A program made the translations under genes and the position numbers. 64,000 nt of DNA from Turbatrix aceti. Lineage: Eukaryota; Nematoda; Chromadorea; Rhabditida; Panagrolaimidae. Positions 1 through 10,603 of the stretch are shown here, piece by piece. Each line of letters opens with the position of its first letter. Positions within the stretch are counted from its first letter, which is position 1. The stretch spans positions 1,488,001-1,552,000 of the forward strand of contig OZ017767.1 of assembly GCA_963969345.1 (NCBI GenBank). The letters run 5' to 3'. The notes beneath the pieces were generated by a model, which made no database searches, was not told the origin of the DNA, and worked only from the letters and a program-made list of their open reading frames with translations.

Positions 1-635
1 CAGACAGAGAAAAATACAAAAAAATCAGGCGAGATCGAGAGTGATGTGACGACTCTTTCTCGTTGACGGTCGACGACCGTGTGTGTCGTTGGCGAAAAAC
101 TGAAAAATCACCGGGCAAAGCATTGCAGGCAGCGGCGGAGGGACGGGAGGGGAAGGAAAGGCTCAGGTGCGCCTGAGCCAGACTCAGCTTGGGTAAACAA
201 AACCCGTCAACCAACGGCGGAGGTGATGGAGAAGAGTCTCGTCGTCGGAGCGAGGCTTTTTCTGACGGATGACGGCAACGGTCGTGGTGGTTGTGGCTGT
301 GGTGGTGGTTGGCCTTGCTTGCACGCAGACGACCACGACTGGGGTGGTGTGCTGGTTGACTGCCTCACCTGTGCTTTTTCGACTGATGTCGCATCACAGT
401 CGCCGTTTCATCCGTCGGGAGGGGATGCATGATGCGTGGACAAATTTTAGTTATTTTAAAAACAAAAAAAAATCAATGTTTGTTCAGAATCGGAAAAGTT
501 GATCAGTAACACACCCCAACAAAAAACTGGCACTTGACTCAGGTAAAAAACCTTCCAAATTATATATCCAACAAAAAAATTTTAAAATTACGTTTTTTGC
601 GTAAAATTGACCGTAAAAACATACACTTTCAATAA
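1..635. other. Non-coding stretch at window start
   Basis: Bases 60-430 are richer in G and C than the surrounding DNA and contain a low-complexity GTGGTNGTNGTG-type run near 270-330. Short reading frames here are Val/Thr-rich and look like products of that run. The rest is AT-rich. I see no convincing exon. It could be the 5' flank of a gene lying left of the window. Confidence 0.4.
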
Positions 636-1487
636 GCTACAGCACAGCATTCACTTTCCCCTTATTTTGCGACAATCGAAAAAAAATGAGCGCGTTCATT
701 CGCATTTATAGTGTTGACTTTGGCAGCTTCGCGCAATGGCATTTTTGAATTCTTAGAGACGGCATCTAGGGAATTGAATAAGGCATGTCCTGAACTTCGA
801 AACAATCCCTCGATGACCTAAAAATGTTCAGTTTTGCCATAGTTGCAGCCTTTTCAAGTAAAAAAATTTAGCGGTCGATTGCAGCCGTGTAAGGCTAAAA
901 CTGAACAATCGGGTCAACAGAAAGTTCCATCAGGTTGGTGTCAGTCGATATAGCCAAGGGCCGTTTGCTGAACATCGAAGAGGACCGAGATTCCTCACAA
1001 AAACTGTTTTAGCCTATAAAAATGCGCACGCATTTGCACAAATTATCAAAAACAAGCACTCCTAAAAAGAAAATTCTCCAATTTTGCATGAGCACAAAAA
1101 GCAAACAGGTCGTTTTTATAGGGTAAAACAGTTTTTGTGAGGAATCTCGGTCCTCTTCGATGTTCAACAAACGGCACTTGGCTATATCGACTGACACCAA
1201 CCTGATGGAACTTTCTGTTGACCCGATTGTTCAGTTGTAGCCTTAAACGGCTGCAATCGACGATTTAAAATCGAAACTGGAAATCACTGTAGCTGTGCCA
1301 AAAATCAACATTTTCGTGCCGTTGGTGGCTTGTTTGAAAGTTCAGGACTTGCTCTAATCATTATGGCAGATGCCGTCACTAACAATTTAAAAATGCCAAT
1401 GCGCGAAGCTGCCAAAGTCAACACTATATGGGCGAATGAATGCATTTTCACGCTCGATTGACGCGAAAGTGAATGCTGTGCTACAGT
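636..1487. mobile_element. Fold-back (long inverted repeat) element
   Basis: The left arm (about 641-1022) reappears as an imperfect reverse complement in the right arm (about 1113-1482), around a loop of about 90 bp. The outer 18 bp, AGCACAGCATTCACTTTC, match exactly between the arms. The innermost part of both arms contains a tract reading CCTCACAAAAACTG. There is no transposase-like frame. The short frames within it are by-products of the palindrome. It is best read as a MITE or fold-back element; its target duplication is not clear. Confidence 0.7.
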
Positions 1488-4400
1488 ACCCCATCTGCCC
1501 TCCATCCTTTCATGCATGTATTAATTTCGCGCGCAATAAATCAAAAACCCCGCATCAATAAAATTTTTGTTAAACAATGGAATCACGTAAACGCTTTACT
1601 ACCACCCCCGCCACCAAACCGATGAGGACAAGACAGGACACCGACGCGAAAAAGCTTGCGCCCGCTTTTGTACATGAACGAGAAAGAGACAAGTTGAAGC
1701 GAGATTTTCCTTTTATCGTCTTGCGCAAGCGAACAATGTCGCTTCTATGGATTGTTGCAAGATCACGGTAATGGGTAATGGGTTTAGCAAAGGTCGACCG
1801 CCGCAGAAGAAGCCGTGCCGAGCCAGGTGAGGTAATCTCGCGGGATTGAAAGTTTTCGGGTTCGAGTAAAAGAAAAAAAGGAAGACTAAAAGTTGCGGAT
1901 TAGGATGAGACTAATGGAAGATTACGGTTTAAGAGGAAAAAGAAAGAGAGAGTGAAGTGTTTTGACATAAATGCGGTTAATGGAAAACTTTTTCATACTA
2001 AAGACAAAACTGGAAAAATAAAAAGTTAATTTTGATTGTTTGAAACTAAAAAAAGTAACAAAATGAGCTGCAAAAAAATGTTACCCCAAAAAACAGGGCC
2101 TGAAAGATAACATTTTTTTGATTAACCAATGTTACGTCAAAAGTAACATCTCAACGCCTTTTTCCACGTTAAAAAGTCCGTTACCACCGCCCAAAAGATA
2201 ACGATAAATATTCCATGTTACAATCATTTATCATAAAAATTCTGTTCATTTTGCGTAAACTAGAGCAAAAAAATCATACTCAGAAAAAAAACCCACTTGT
2301 TACCCCATTTTTCCCTCACAAAAAATGACCGTGTAAATATTGTGACAACAAGCTCACAATATGTGCATGACCATTTGCAACATGTAATCCACTCATCATC
2401 CCCCCGAACCGGACCGTCCTCCTCTCACACCTTACCGTTACCCCCGCGGCTGGGAAAAGTTGGATGCACTTAACCCCCCGCTAATTTGGCCTGACCCGGC
2501 AGGCTTGTCTCCTCCTGCGCGAGTAACTCTGGTGAACCGACTCCCTGCCATCGCTGACCCTGCGCGACTCGAACTTGGGTTCATTGTCGACGCCCACCAA
2601 GTCCAGACAAGTCCTCACCTACCTGAGGAGTAATGCACTTGTTTAGGAAGGATGCAGCATTGTTTTGGTTCTTCCGGAAGAAAAGGTGTGAAGGCAGCAT
2701 ACTGTAGGGAGGGAAGGAAGTGACCTCGATCGTGGAAGGAGCAAAAAATGAAAGGATCGATGACAACAATTCTGATGGACAAGAGAATAAGAAGAAGAAA
2801 AAAAGATGTCAAGGAGAGCGGAGAGTATTGGAGGGCACCCCTTCAACCCCATCGGCTCGCTCGGCGTCCACCACCAGCCAGTCAGCCAAAGGCATCCACA
2901 CTACCGCCACCACTCGTCTCGATGACACTCATCACCCCCTCTCTCCTCCACTGTCACCCTTCGTCTGACCCAACAACCACATCATGATACTTACTATTTT
3001 TCAGACACTTCTCTCCTTCCGGACGGATAAATGGTGGTCAAGCCTGGCAGCCTGAGGGCGCAAGTGGAGGGCCCGAGATTTTTAATTAAAGCTGTTTTCC
3101 AAGATTGAAAGACTTTATTTAGCCCCGTCAAGAGAACAAACCAGGCAAGGACTGATAGCATTCAACGAACAATCGTAAAGTTTCGATGCCTCCAGGCAAA
3201 ATTTATATTTTTTTGATAAATTCTGATAAACAATAATAACGTGTGTATAAAAAATTCTAGGGGTTGAAAAAATGTGCGGTGCAATCGAAAAAAATTACGA
3301 ATTGAAAGGACAAAAAACAAAATAATAAAAAAAAATATACGTTATCAGAAAATTACGAACGTGACGAACAAATGGTGCAAAATTAGTCGTAAAAGAACAA
3401 AAAAAGTGGAAAATTAAAGAAAGAACGTAAAAAAATAAAAATAAAGTGACAAAAGTAAAGTAACAATAACTTTGTCACTTTATAGTGTAGTCCTAACATC
3501 TGGTCTAATGATAACTAACCACTGAGTAATGGTGAAATAATAATAAAAATGTTACGCGGCAAATGCAGTTCCGTAACAGCCCTAAAAGATAACACAACAA
3601 GTCAAAAAGTAAAATGTAACTTTTGTCAAAAGTAACAAAATAAATAACAAAAAATGTTACTGAAAGATAACTTTATAGCAACAATTCACTAATGTATGTA
3701 AACTTTTATCGAAAGTAACATCATATCGTTTTTTCGATGTTATTCTTCAAAAACAGCACGTGCAAAGATAACAACAAGTTAGCGTGCATCAACCAACGTT
3801 ACTATTTTCCGAAAGTAAGGCGCCGTTTGACAGTTATTTACAAAATGTTGCGATATTACTTACAAATTTATAAATACAAAGTCCGAAAGAATTTGTAATG
3901 TTTTACGAACGCAGATCCCTCACAATTTGAAAACCTCAAAAAACGATGCAGCAAATTTTTTTGGCAAAGGCGATCAAAATTGCGTAATATTTAATTTTTT
4001 GACCATGAAAAAAGTGTTTTTTGACGTAATATCACGTGTTTGCACAGGTAAGCAAACAGGTTCAGCAGACAGATAAGACTCATTTTAAGACAAACATACC
4101 AACAAAGCATTATAATAATTCAGATCAAAACCAAATAAACTGATAAGCATGACAAAGAAGATGCAACTCTATTGACAAAAGATAGCTAGAAGAAGGCAAA
4201 TAAACAAAGTATGCGTCCGCCCGCAGCAATGATGCCAGCATCAACGTGACTACACTCATTTTTTGGCGGGAAGATAGTTAGATCCCGGTTGATAAATGTT
4301 TTAGCCGGCGAAAAACAAATTTCTCAAAGAGAAAAAAAACAAAGCGCGTACAAACGAAATAAACGAAAATTAAACTTCGGGAAACACTTGGTATTATGAC

Positions 4401-6190
4401 ACCTAAATCAGGGAAGTTGGAACAAAAATGTGCTATCGGAGCTGGCAGGGTGGAGTCATCAATCGATTTGATTGCAGCTGACTTTTTCGTCCCTAGCCTG
4501 GACATTCATGCATACCATCTTGGCGCGTAGCCTGCGAGCCAAGTCTTATCACCCTTGCAGTGTTCTCTCCCTCGCAGTCCATCTTGCTTCATCTTTTACC
4601 GTCCCGCACGTTTTACAACCCATCCGGAGAAAATCAAAAAAGTGATCATTTTTTTCCGCTCCTTCTACTTTTTTTCAATGATTACTCATCGTTACCCGGT
4701 TTATTGGTGAAAATATTTTTGTATAGAAGAAATACCGACGTGGAACTGACTTACTGCGTCACCGTTTGGGTACCATGCGACGCCGAGGATAAAGGTCCTC
4801 ATTTATATGCGCATGCTATGAGACGCGCGTCTTGCTTCATTGATCCCACCCAGTACTATACTCACCCTTTGGAAGAAATTACGATGGACATCAAATAAAA
4901 ATATACCTATCACATTATTAGATTTTTATGGGTAGATGTTTTTTTCGGGTAAAAAATAAAAAAAGGTAAAAGATGGAAAGCGGTCGGGCAAGAATGTATG
5001 CGTCATGTTAGGAAGCATGTTGATAACAAATGATGGAAATTGTGAAATTGTTAAGGCAGTTGAAGGTGTAAAAAAAGTTGAAAAATTTTGATATTTTTTG
5101 GTATCAGCGCATTGGTAGCGAAATATAACATAAAACAAAATGACAGTAATCTCCATGAAAAAAACAGCTAATCTCCAAAAAAGAAAAAAACGAGAAAAAA
5201 AATTATTTTTTGCATTCACCATAAAACTTGCACTATGTTCCAAACCAAGTTGATTTGACCCATTTCAAGCCGCATTAGGCCAGTCTAATATATTTTCTTC
5301 ATCTTCTTTGATGACTCATGACATCACACCCCCGAAGCCAGGCTTTAGTCGGTTCCTTTGCGATCATGACGCTCAACAACTTTGGTACACCGCAAAAGAC
5401 GATACAGTCAGCTTGGATGACGATACCATACTCTGATCGAAACGCAAAGTAGGCATTTGTCATCATACAAAATAAAAAAAGTTTAGGAAATGCGCGAATA
5501 AGAATTGTACGATCAAAAAACTTTATTCCGTATAGTTTTATTTTTATTTTTATTTTGTTTGTTCCGATAAAACATGTCAACTTTTTATCTTCCAGGCAGT
5601 GACAAAAAATATAACATAGGGTAATAAGTTACGAACAAGGTTGCCAAATTCTTTCCATAACTTCCTTCCGGCACAAACAAAGAAATCCCATTTATTGAAT
5701 TGGTAGCAAAGACAATGCCACACTCGAAACGGCATTGATGGGACCCCCGATATGACCTTTATCCGCGGAACCCCCCAAAAAGTTTCCCCTAACTGGTGTA
5801 ACTAACCACCTCAAAATAATACATAGTAAAATCAAATTTGCATCAGGACAAAAAGTATGTAAAGGAAACAGCTTGTTTGGATTCCCATGTCTGATCGGAT
5901 GCGACGCGGTGACGGCTGCTGCGTAATTCAAGGACGGCACTCGCCTGCTTGCGTACGGCAGGTGCGGGTTGCGTGTGTTGGTTCCGGTCGGCTGACTGGA
6001 CAGGGGTGCTGCCGGTGGCGAACAATGACTACAAAATTTTCTAAAAGCCTATCAAGTGAGTGAAGAAAAAAGTTAAATGAAAAGTGTGCGAAAAATCCAC
6101 GGGGTAGACAGATCGCGGTGGTAATGGCCTTCAATGAAACAAAAATTACTTTCACTTGTTGGAATTAAAAAATAAAACACACCTATGCTT
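1488..6190. other. Gene-poor repeat-rich region
   Basis: I find no supported gene here. Positions 2050-2330 and 3430-3830 are dense in GTTAC and GATAAC motifs shared with 29.75-29.87 and 31.88-32.1 kb. A GC-richer block at 2400-3060 has short open frames on both strands but no domain or consistent splice structure. The frame at 4560-4898 (+, 112 codons) has no recognisable domain and I do not call it. A 38-bp motif at 3503-3540 recurs at 61349-61386. Confidence 0.4.
2050..3830. repeat. Dispersed GTTAC/GATAAC repeat family
   Basis: Two clusters (2050-2330 and 3430-3830) consist of diverged units built around AAAGATAAC, CAATGTTACTC and AGTAACA separated by A/T runs. Similar units lie at about 29740-29870 and 31880-32110, where one can read AAAGATAACATT, then a short spacer, then AATGTTACTCCTAC. 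The units appear in the same order at each place, so this is a repeat family rather than chance AT-richness. Its class is unknown. Confidence 0.45.
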
Positions 6191-6197
6191 AAAAACA

Positions 6198-6720
6198 TAT
6201 ATTTGTGGAACGGAAGTTGCTGCGTCGACGCTCGCTGATTTTACCGATACAGATCACTACGGCACCGACCCCAAGAATTTGAGCAGCGTGTCATCTTACG
6301 AATACGCAGAACTTTGATGATGGCGGTGCCTTCCTGCGTTATCCTGCTTCTGTTCGTCGAACACGCAGCCGCCGGATTGCAATACATTGGTCAATTCTAC
6401 CGTCACGGAAGCCTTTTACAAAACTACCAAAGACGATCCTTACTGCACATTTTTTTATCGCAATGTTTAATTTAAAAAACTAAAGAGTTCGCAAAACTTT
6501 ACAATTTAGATTTTTTTTGTGAAAAAATATGAAAAAAAAAGATTTTCAAAAAATGTTTACAAGAACTTCGCATTGGAGTTTCTCGCGACCAAAACTTTGT
6601 GGGACATGAATCCACGACTGTTAAGTCAGCGAAAACAGAACTGAAGCCACCTGTCGTGAGTGTTGTACTAAATATTGCGCGTAAGACAGTCAAAAGCAAA
6701 CAATGGCACAACAGAGATCG
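6198..6720 (+). pseudogene. Decayed paralogue fragment, unit 1
   Basis: Bases 6224-6315 encode a piece resembling the cytoplasmic tail of the intact gene downstream: LSSVSSYEYAELC compares with LSSVSSYVYTATP, and both follow a GTD motif. A stop follows at once because about 70 bp present in unit 2 (8285-8350) is deleted. Further on, one frame reads VNSTVTEAFYKTTKDDPYC, like the start of the ectodomain of the intact gene. The coding pieces lie in different frames with stops, so I call it a pseudogene. A functional gene with unseen small introns cannot be excluded. Confidence 0.5.
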
Positions 6721-7049
6721 CTAGTAAGTACCACTTGGTCGCGATATCGTTAATGAAAAAACAAATATATAGTTCTTTTGTTTTCGATCTTTTTTCCCTC
6801 ATAACTACTGAAAACTGTAACAGCGCGAAAAAATTTGATTCAGCAGCAAGTACAAAAATATGCAAAAAATAGTCGATCCTTATGTTAATTAGAAAGAAGA
6901 AAGTGTGCACGTAACTCATGCAAAAATGTGCTAGTACAAAAAAATGGTAATCATTGATTGATTGATTGCATTCTCATGGGACTTCTTGGACTTCTATCGC
7001 CTTTGCCTGTCCACGCGCTTGTTTTTTTTTCAGTTGAGACTTTATCCTC

Positions 7050-8018
7050 ATGACGATCACCTCGAATACGCCTTTGGTCTCGTGCGGATTTGTATCTTTG
7101 TCGGACGAGTGTCTTGTAGCAGAAACTATTTCCGACAGATCGGATTCAGATGACATCGGCACCGACACGCAGCAACTCAGTTCTGTGTCGTCCTACGTCT
7201 ACACAGCGACGCCTCTCACTCGCTGTATAACATGGATTCGACTACGACTGCGGAATAGTTGGATACGAAAACATTTTTTCTGGCTGCTCTCCTTGTGCTG
7301 CGTGTTGACCTTGCTTCTGATAGCCGTTATTGTTTGTATCTTGTTGTTTGCGGTAGGTTCAGGGAAAGTACAACACGGGTGAATTTAGTATTTTTTTAGT
7401 ACAAATCCAAACTGGTTCCGAAAGATAAGGCAGTAAAAAACAAGGAAAAGGGGTGTCAGTTTCTGATTCACCAAATTGTCGAACAATCCTTCATCGAAGC
7501 CCTCTTCGAATACCCAAACTGTTCGTCGCGGACATTTCTTGAAGACCTTGAAATCGACGTCACAGAAATGTGGAATAATATTTCTATTCTTGGCCCCTCT
7601 CCCTGCGACAAAAAAATGGATATTAACCAAACGGCAACTAGTTATATCAAGACCCTTATTGATCAACAATGTCCTGAATTTTTTGATAAAGTTTGTATCA
7701 AAAATCCATACCCTAATATTGCGGTAAGATTTTTTTATAGCGTACGGTACGATATAATTATTGTTTTAGAAAGATAAAATTGATAACTGCGGTATGGCCT
7801 TCGATTCAAACTTTGTATACACGAGCCGTGCTTATTTAAAGAACGGAGGCTGTACATGCTACGAAGACGAGGTTCAACAACTTTTCTTAACGAAAAGCAT
7901 CCATAATTTCACAGATAAGTGCACAAACAAATCAGTTCTCGAGGCAACCATTTTTGACTCCGTGCGTATGGCATATGTCGGGGAATGCAAAAATCAAAAT
8001 AATACTGATTTTCTCTGA
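7050..8018 (+). CDS. Unrecognised type II membrane protein, copy 1
   Basis: Three exons, 7050-7352, 7400-7723 and 7770-8018, joined in phase 0 by introns of about 47 bp, give about 291 residues. The N-terminal ~75 residues are Ser/Thr/Asp-rich and look cytoplasmic. A basic stretch (RLRLRNSWIRK) precedes one hydrophobic segment at about residues 80-101 (LLSLCCVLTLLLIAVIVC). The remaining ~190 residues form an ectodomain with about ten cysteines, including GGCTC, and several N-glycosylation sequons. I do not recognise the family. The closest sequence I can see is its tandem copy at 9074. Basic residues before the hydrophobic segment favour an N-in, C-out orientation, which is an inference. Confidence 0.75.
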
Positions 8019-8174
8019 TTGTCTCTCACACTGTAATAAATACTGATAAAAAATATAAAAAAATAGACAGCAAGCGAATTTAGTTTCAAACGGAAAAAAA
8101 TATATTTGTGGAGGGACTCAAGTTTTGCAACTTGACAATCAGTTTAACACGTCGAATCCAAACGAAGTCGAAGG

Positions 8175-8760
8175 GGAACGGAAGTTGTTGCGTCGACGCT
8201 CGCGGATTTCTCCGATACAGATCACTACGGCACCGACCTCAAGAATCTGAGCAGCGTGTCATCTTACGAATACGCAGAACTTTGTGGTTTAGTACTATGG
8301 AATCGAACGCGGCGGCAAAGAAGTTGGATGAACCATAACCGGCTGATGATGGCGGTGCCTTCCTGCGTTATGCATGCTTCTGTTCGTCGAACACGCAGCC
8401 GCCGGATTGCAATACATTGGTCAATTCTACCGTCACGGAAGCCTTTTACAAAACTACCAAAGACGATCCTTACTGCACATTTTTTTATCGCAATGTTTAA
8501 TTTAAAAAACTAAAGAGTTCGCAAAACTTTACAATTTAGATTTTTTTTGTGAAAAAATATGAAAAAAAAGATTTTCAAAAAATGTTTACAAGAAGTTCAA
8601 AGTGGAGTTCCTCGCCACCAAAACTTTGGGGGACATGAATCCACGACTGTTAAGTCAGCGAAAACAGAACTGAAGCCACCTGTCGTGAGTGTTGTACTAA
8701 ATATTGCGCGTAAGACAGTCAAGTGCAAACAATGGCACAATAGAGATCGCTTGTAAGTAC
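8175..8760 (+). pseudogene. Decayed paralogue fragment, unit 2
   Basis: This is the counterpart of the fragment at 6198. Here the part deleted from unit 1 is retained: after LSSVSSYEYAELC the frame continues through a basic stretch (NRTRRQRSWMNHNR) and into a hydrophobic start (LMMAVPSCV). That parallels the membrane segment of the intact gene. One frame-changing difference lies near 8370 (TATGCATGC here, TATCCTGC in unit 1). The ectodomain-like piece and a later piece (8559-8756) lie in other frames. Probably a dead third member of the family that duplicated along with the live gene. Confidence 0.5.
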
Positions 8761-9073
8761 CACTTGGTCGCGATATCGTTAATGAAAAAACAAATATATA
8801 GTTCTTTTGGTTTCGATCTTTTTTCCCTCATAACTACTGAAAACTGTAACAGCGCAAAAAAATTTGATTCAGCAGCAAGTACAAAAATATGCAAAAAATA
8901 GTCGATCCTTATGTTAATTAGAAGGAAGAAAGCCTGCACGTAATGCTAACTTATGTAAAAATATGCTAGTACGAAAAAAGGTTGATTGATTGATTGCATG
9001 CTCATAAGACTTCGTGGGTATCGCCTTTGTCTGTCGACGCGCTTGTTTTTTCAGTTGAGACAACTTTATCCTC

Positions 9074-10038
9074 ATGCCGGTTGCCTCGAAAACGCCTTTG
9101 GTTTCGTGCGCATTCGTATCTTTGTCGGACGAATGTCTTGCAGCAGATACGATTTCCGACAGATCGGATTTAGATGACATCGGCACCGACACGCAACAAC
9201 TCAGTTCTGTGTCGTCCTACGTCTACACAGCGACGCCTCTCACTCGCTGTATAACATGGATTCGACTACGACTGCGGAATAGTTGGATACAAAAACATTC
9301 CTTCTTGCTGCTCTCCTTGTGCTGCGTGTTGACCTTGCTTCTGATAGCCATTATTGTTTGTATCTTGTTGTTTGCGGTAGGTTCAGGGAAAGTACAACAA
9401 GAGTAGATTCAGTCATTTTTAGCACAAATCCAATCCGGTTCAAGATGAGGCAGTAAAAAACAAGGAAATGACGTGTCAGGTTCTGATTCACAGCGCTGTC
9501 GGAGAAACCTTCAACAAATTGCTCTTCGAATACCCAAACTGTTCGTCGCGGACATTCCTCAAAGACCTTGAAACCAACCTCAGAGAAATGTGGAATAATG
9601 TTTCCATTCTTGCCAACTCTGCCTGCGACAAAAAAATGGATATGAACCAAACGGCAACTAGTTATATTGTTGACCTTATAGGTCAACAATGTCCTGAATA
9701 TTTTGATACAGTTTGTGTCAAAAATCCATACCCTAATATTGCGGTAAGATTTTTTTATCGCGTACGGTACGATATAATTATTGTTTTAGTCAGATGAAAT
9801 TGATAACTGCAGCGACAAAGTGGATTTTAAGTTTATACGACACAGCCGTGCTTATTTAAAGAACGGAGGCTGTACGTGCTACGAAGACGAGATTCAACAA
9901 CTTTTCTTAACGAAAAGCATCCATGATTTGACAGATATGTGCCCAAACAAATCAGTTCTTGAGGCTACCATTTTTGACGCAGTGAATTACGCATATGTCA
10001 GGAATTGCAAAAATCAAAATAGTACTGATTTTCTCTGA
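9074..10038 (+). CDS. Unrecognised type II membrane protein, copy 2
   Basis: Tandem copy of the gene at 7050. Exons 9074-9376, 9423-9743 and 9790-10038, all phase 0, encode about 290 residues. The cytoplasmic tail and membrane segment are nearly identical to copy 1. The ectodomain differs more (for example VLIHSAVGETFNKLLFEYPNC against FLIHQIVEQSFIEALFEYPNC) but keeps every cysteine I can align. Conserved cysteines with changed surface residues in so recent a duplicate suggest that the ectodomain is the part under selection for change; this is a visual impression. No known domain recognised. Confidence 0.75.
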
Positions 10039-10603
10039 TTGTCTCTCACACTGTAATAAATACTGATAAAAAATATAAAAAAATAGACAGTTAGCAAGCG
10101 AATTTAGTTTCAAACGGACAGAGCATTTACAACTGCAAATGTTTTGTGTCCTCAAAGTTTCCGACCACAAATTTTCGATTTGCTTAAAAAATTCTGATTT
10201 TTGGTATACAGGGTTTCTTGGCACGAGAAATCGATTGGTAAACACAGATTTTTTAAACATGAGGTTTTTTGAAAACGTTGAATTTTGACATTTCACCCTT
10301 TTTTTATTTTTTATCGGAAATAACAAAACAGAAGTGATTTTCAAAAAATTCGCCTGAAGCCAATTTTAGTTTGTTTTGCCTGCGGTCAATTAAAGGTTAG
10401 GCAAGTCCCCAAAATCGTTTTAATTTACTTGCGCACTTAAGAGGGATCCAATGTTTTTAAAAAAAATACGTCGTGCTTTAGTAAATAATATCGGGTCGGG
10501 ACCTTGCTTTGAATGCTCAATTGGCCTGATTTAATTTAATTTATGTTGTATTGTGTTCTACTACATTTGTCAAAAAGCACCGTTTGAGTCAATTGTGAGA
10601 AAA
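10039..10603. other. Intergenic, no gene seen
   Basis: AT-rich sequence between the tandem membrane-protein gene on + and the ZP gene on -. The two genes converge here, so it should hold the 3' ends of both. AATAAA lies at about 10056, just after the stop of the membrane-protein gene. I see no repeat or exon. Confidence 0.4.

Larger units (their letters stand above)
6198..10100 (+). repeat. Tandem duplication, two ~2.03-kb units
   Basis: Unit 1 (about 6198-8140) and unit 2 (about 8175-10100) are collinear and highly similar over their full length, with an offset of about 2024-2029 bp. Each contains, in order, a decayed paralogue fragment, an AT-rich spacer and an intact three-exon gene. Even the gene-free spacers align (for example 6675-6890 with 8704-8920), so the duplication is recent. 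Unit 1 lacks about 70 bp that unit 2 keeps within the decayed part. Confidence 0.85.

Noticed and set aside
269..502. A signal-peptide-like Val-rich frame
   Set aside because: The hydrophobic run is a translated GTGGTG-type simple repeat.
2560..2630. A T-arm-like tRNA remnant (GACTCGAACTTGGG region)
   Set aside because: No matching acceptor or anticodon stem could be paired.
4560..4898. A 112-codon plus-strand frame
   Set aside because: No domain, no splice partners, no compositional difference from surroundings.
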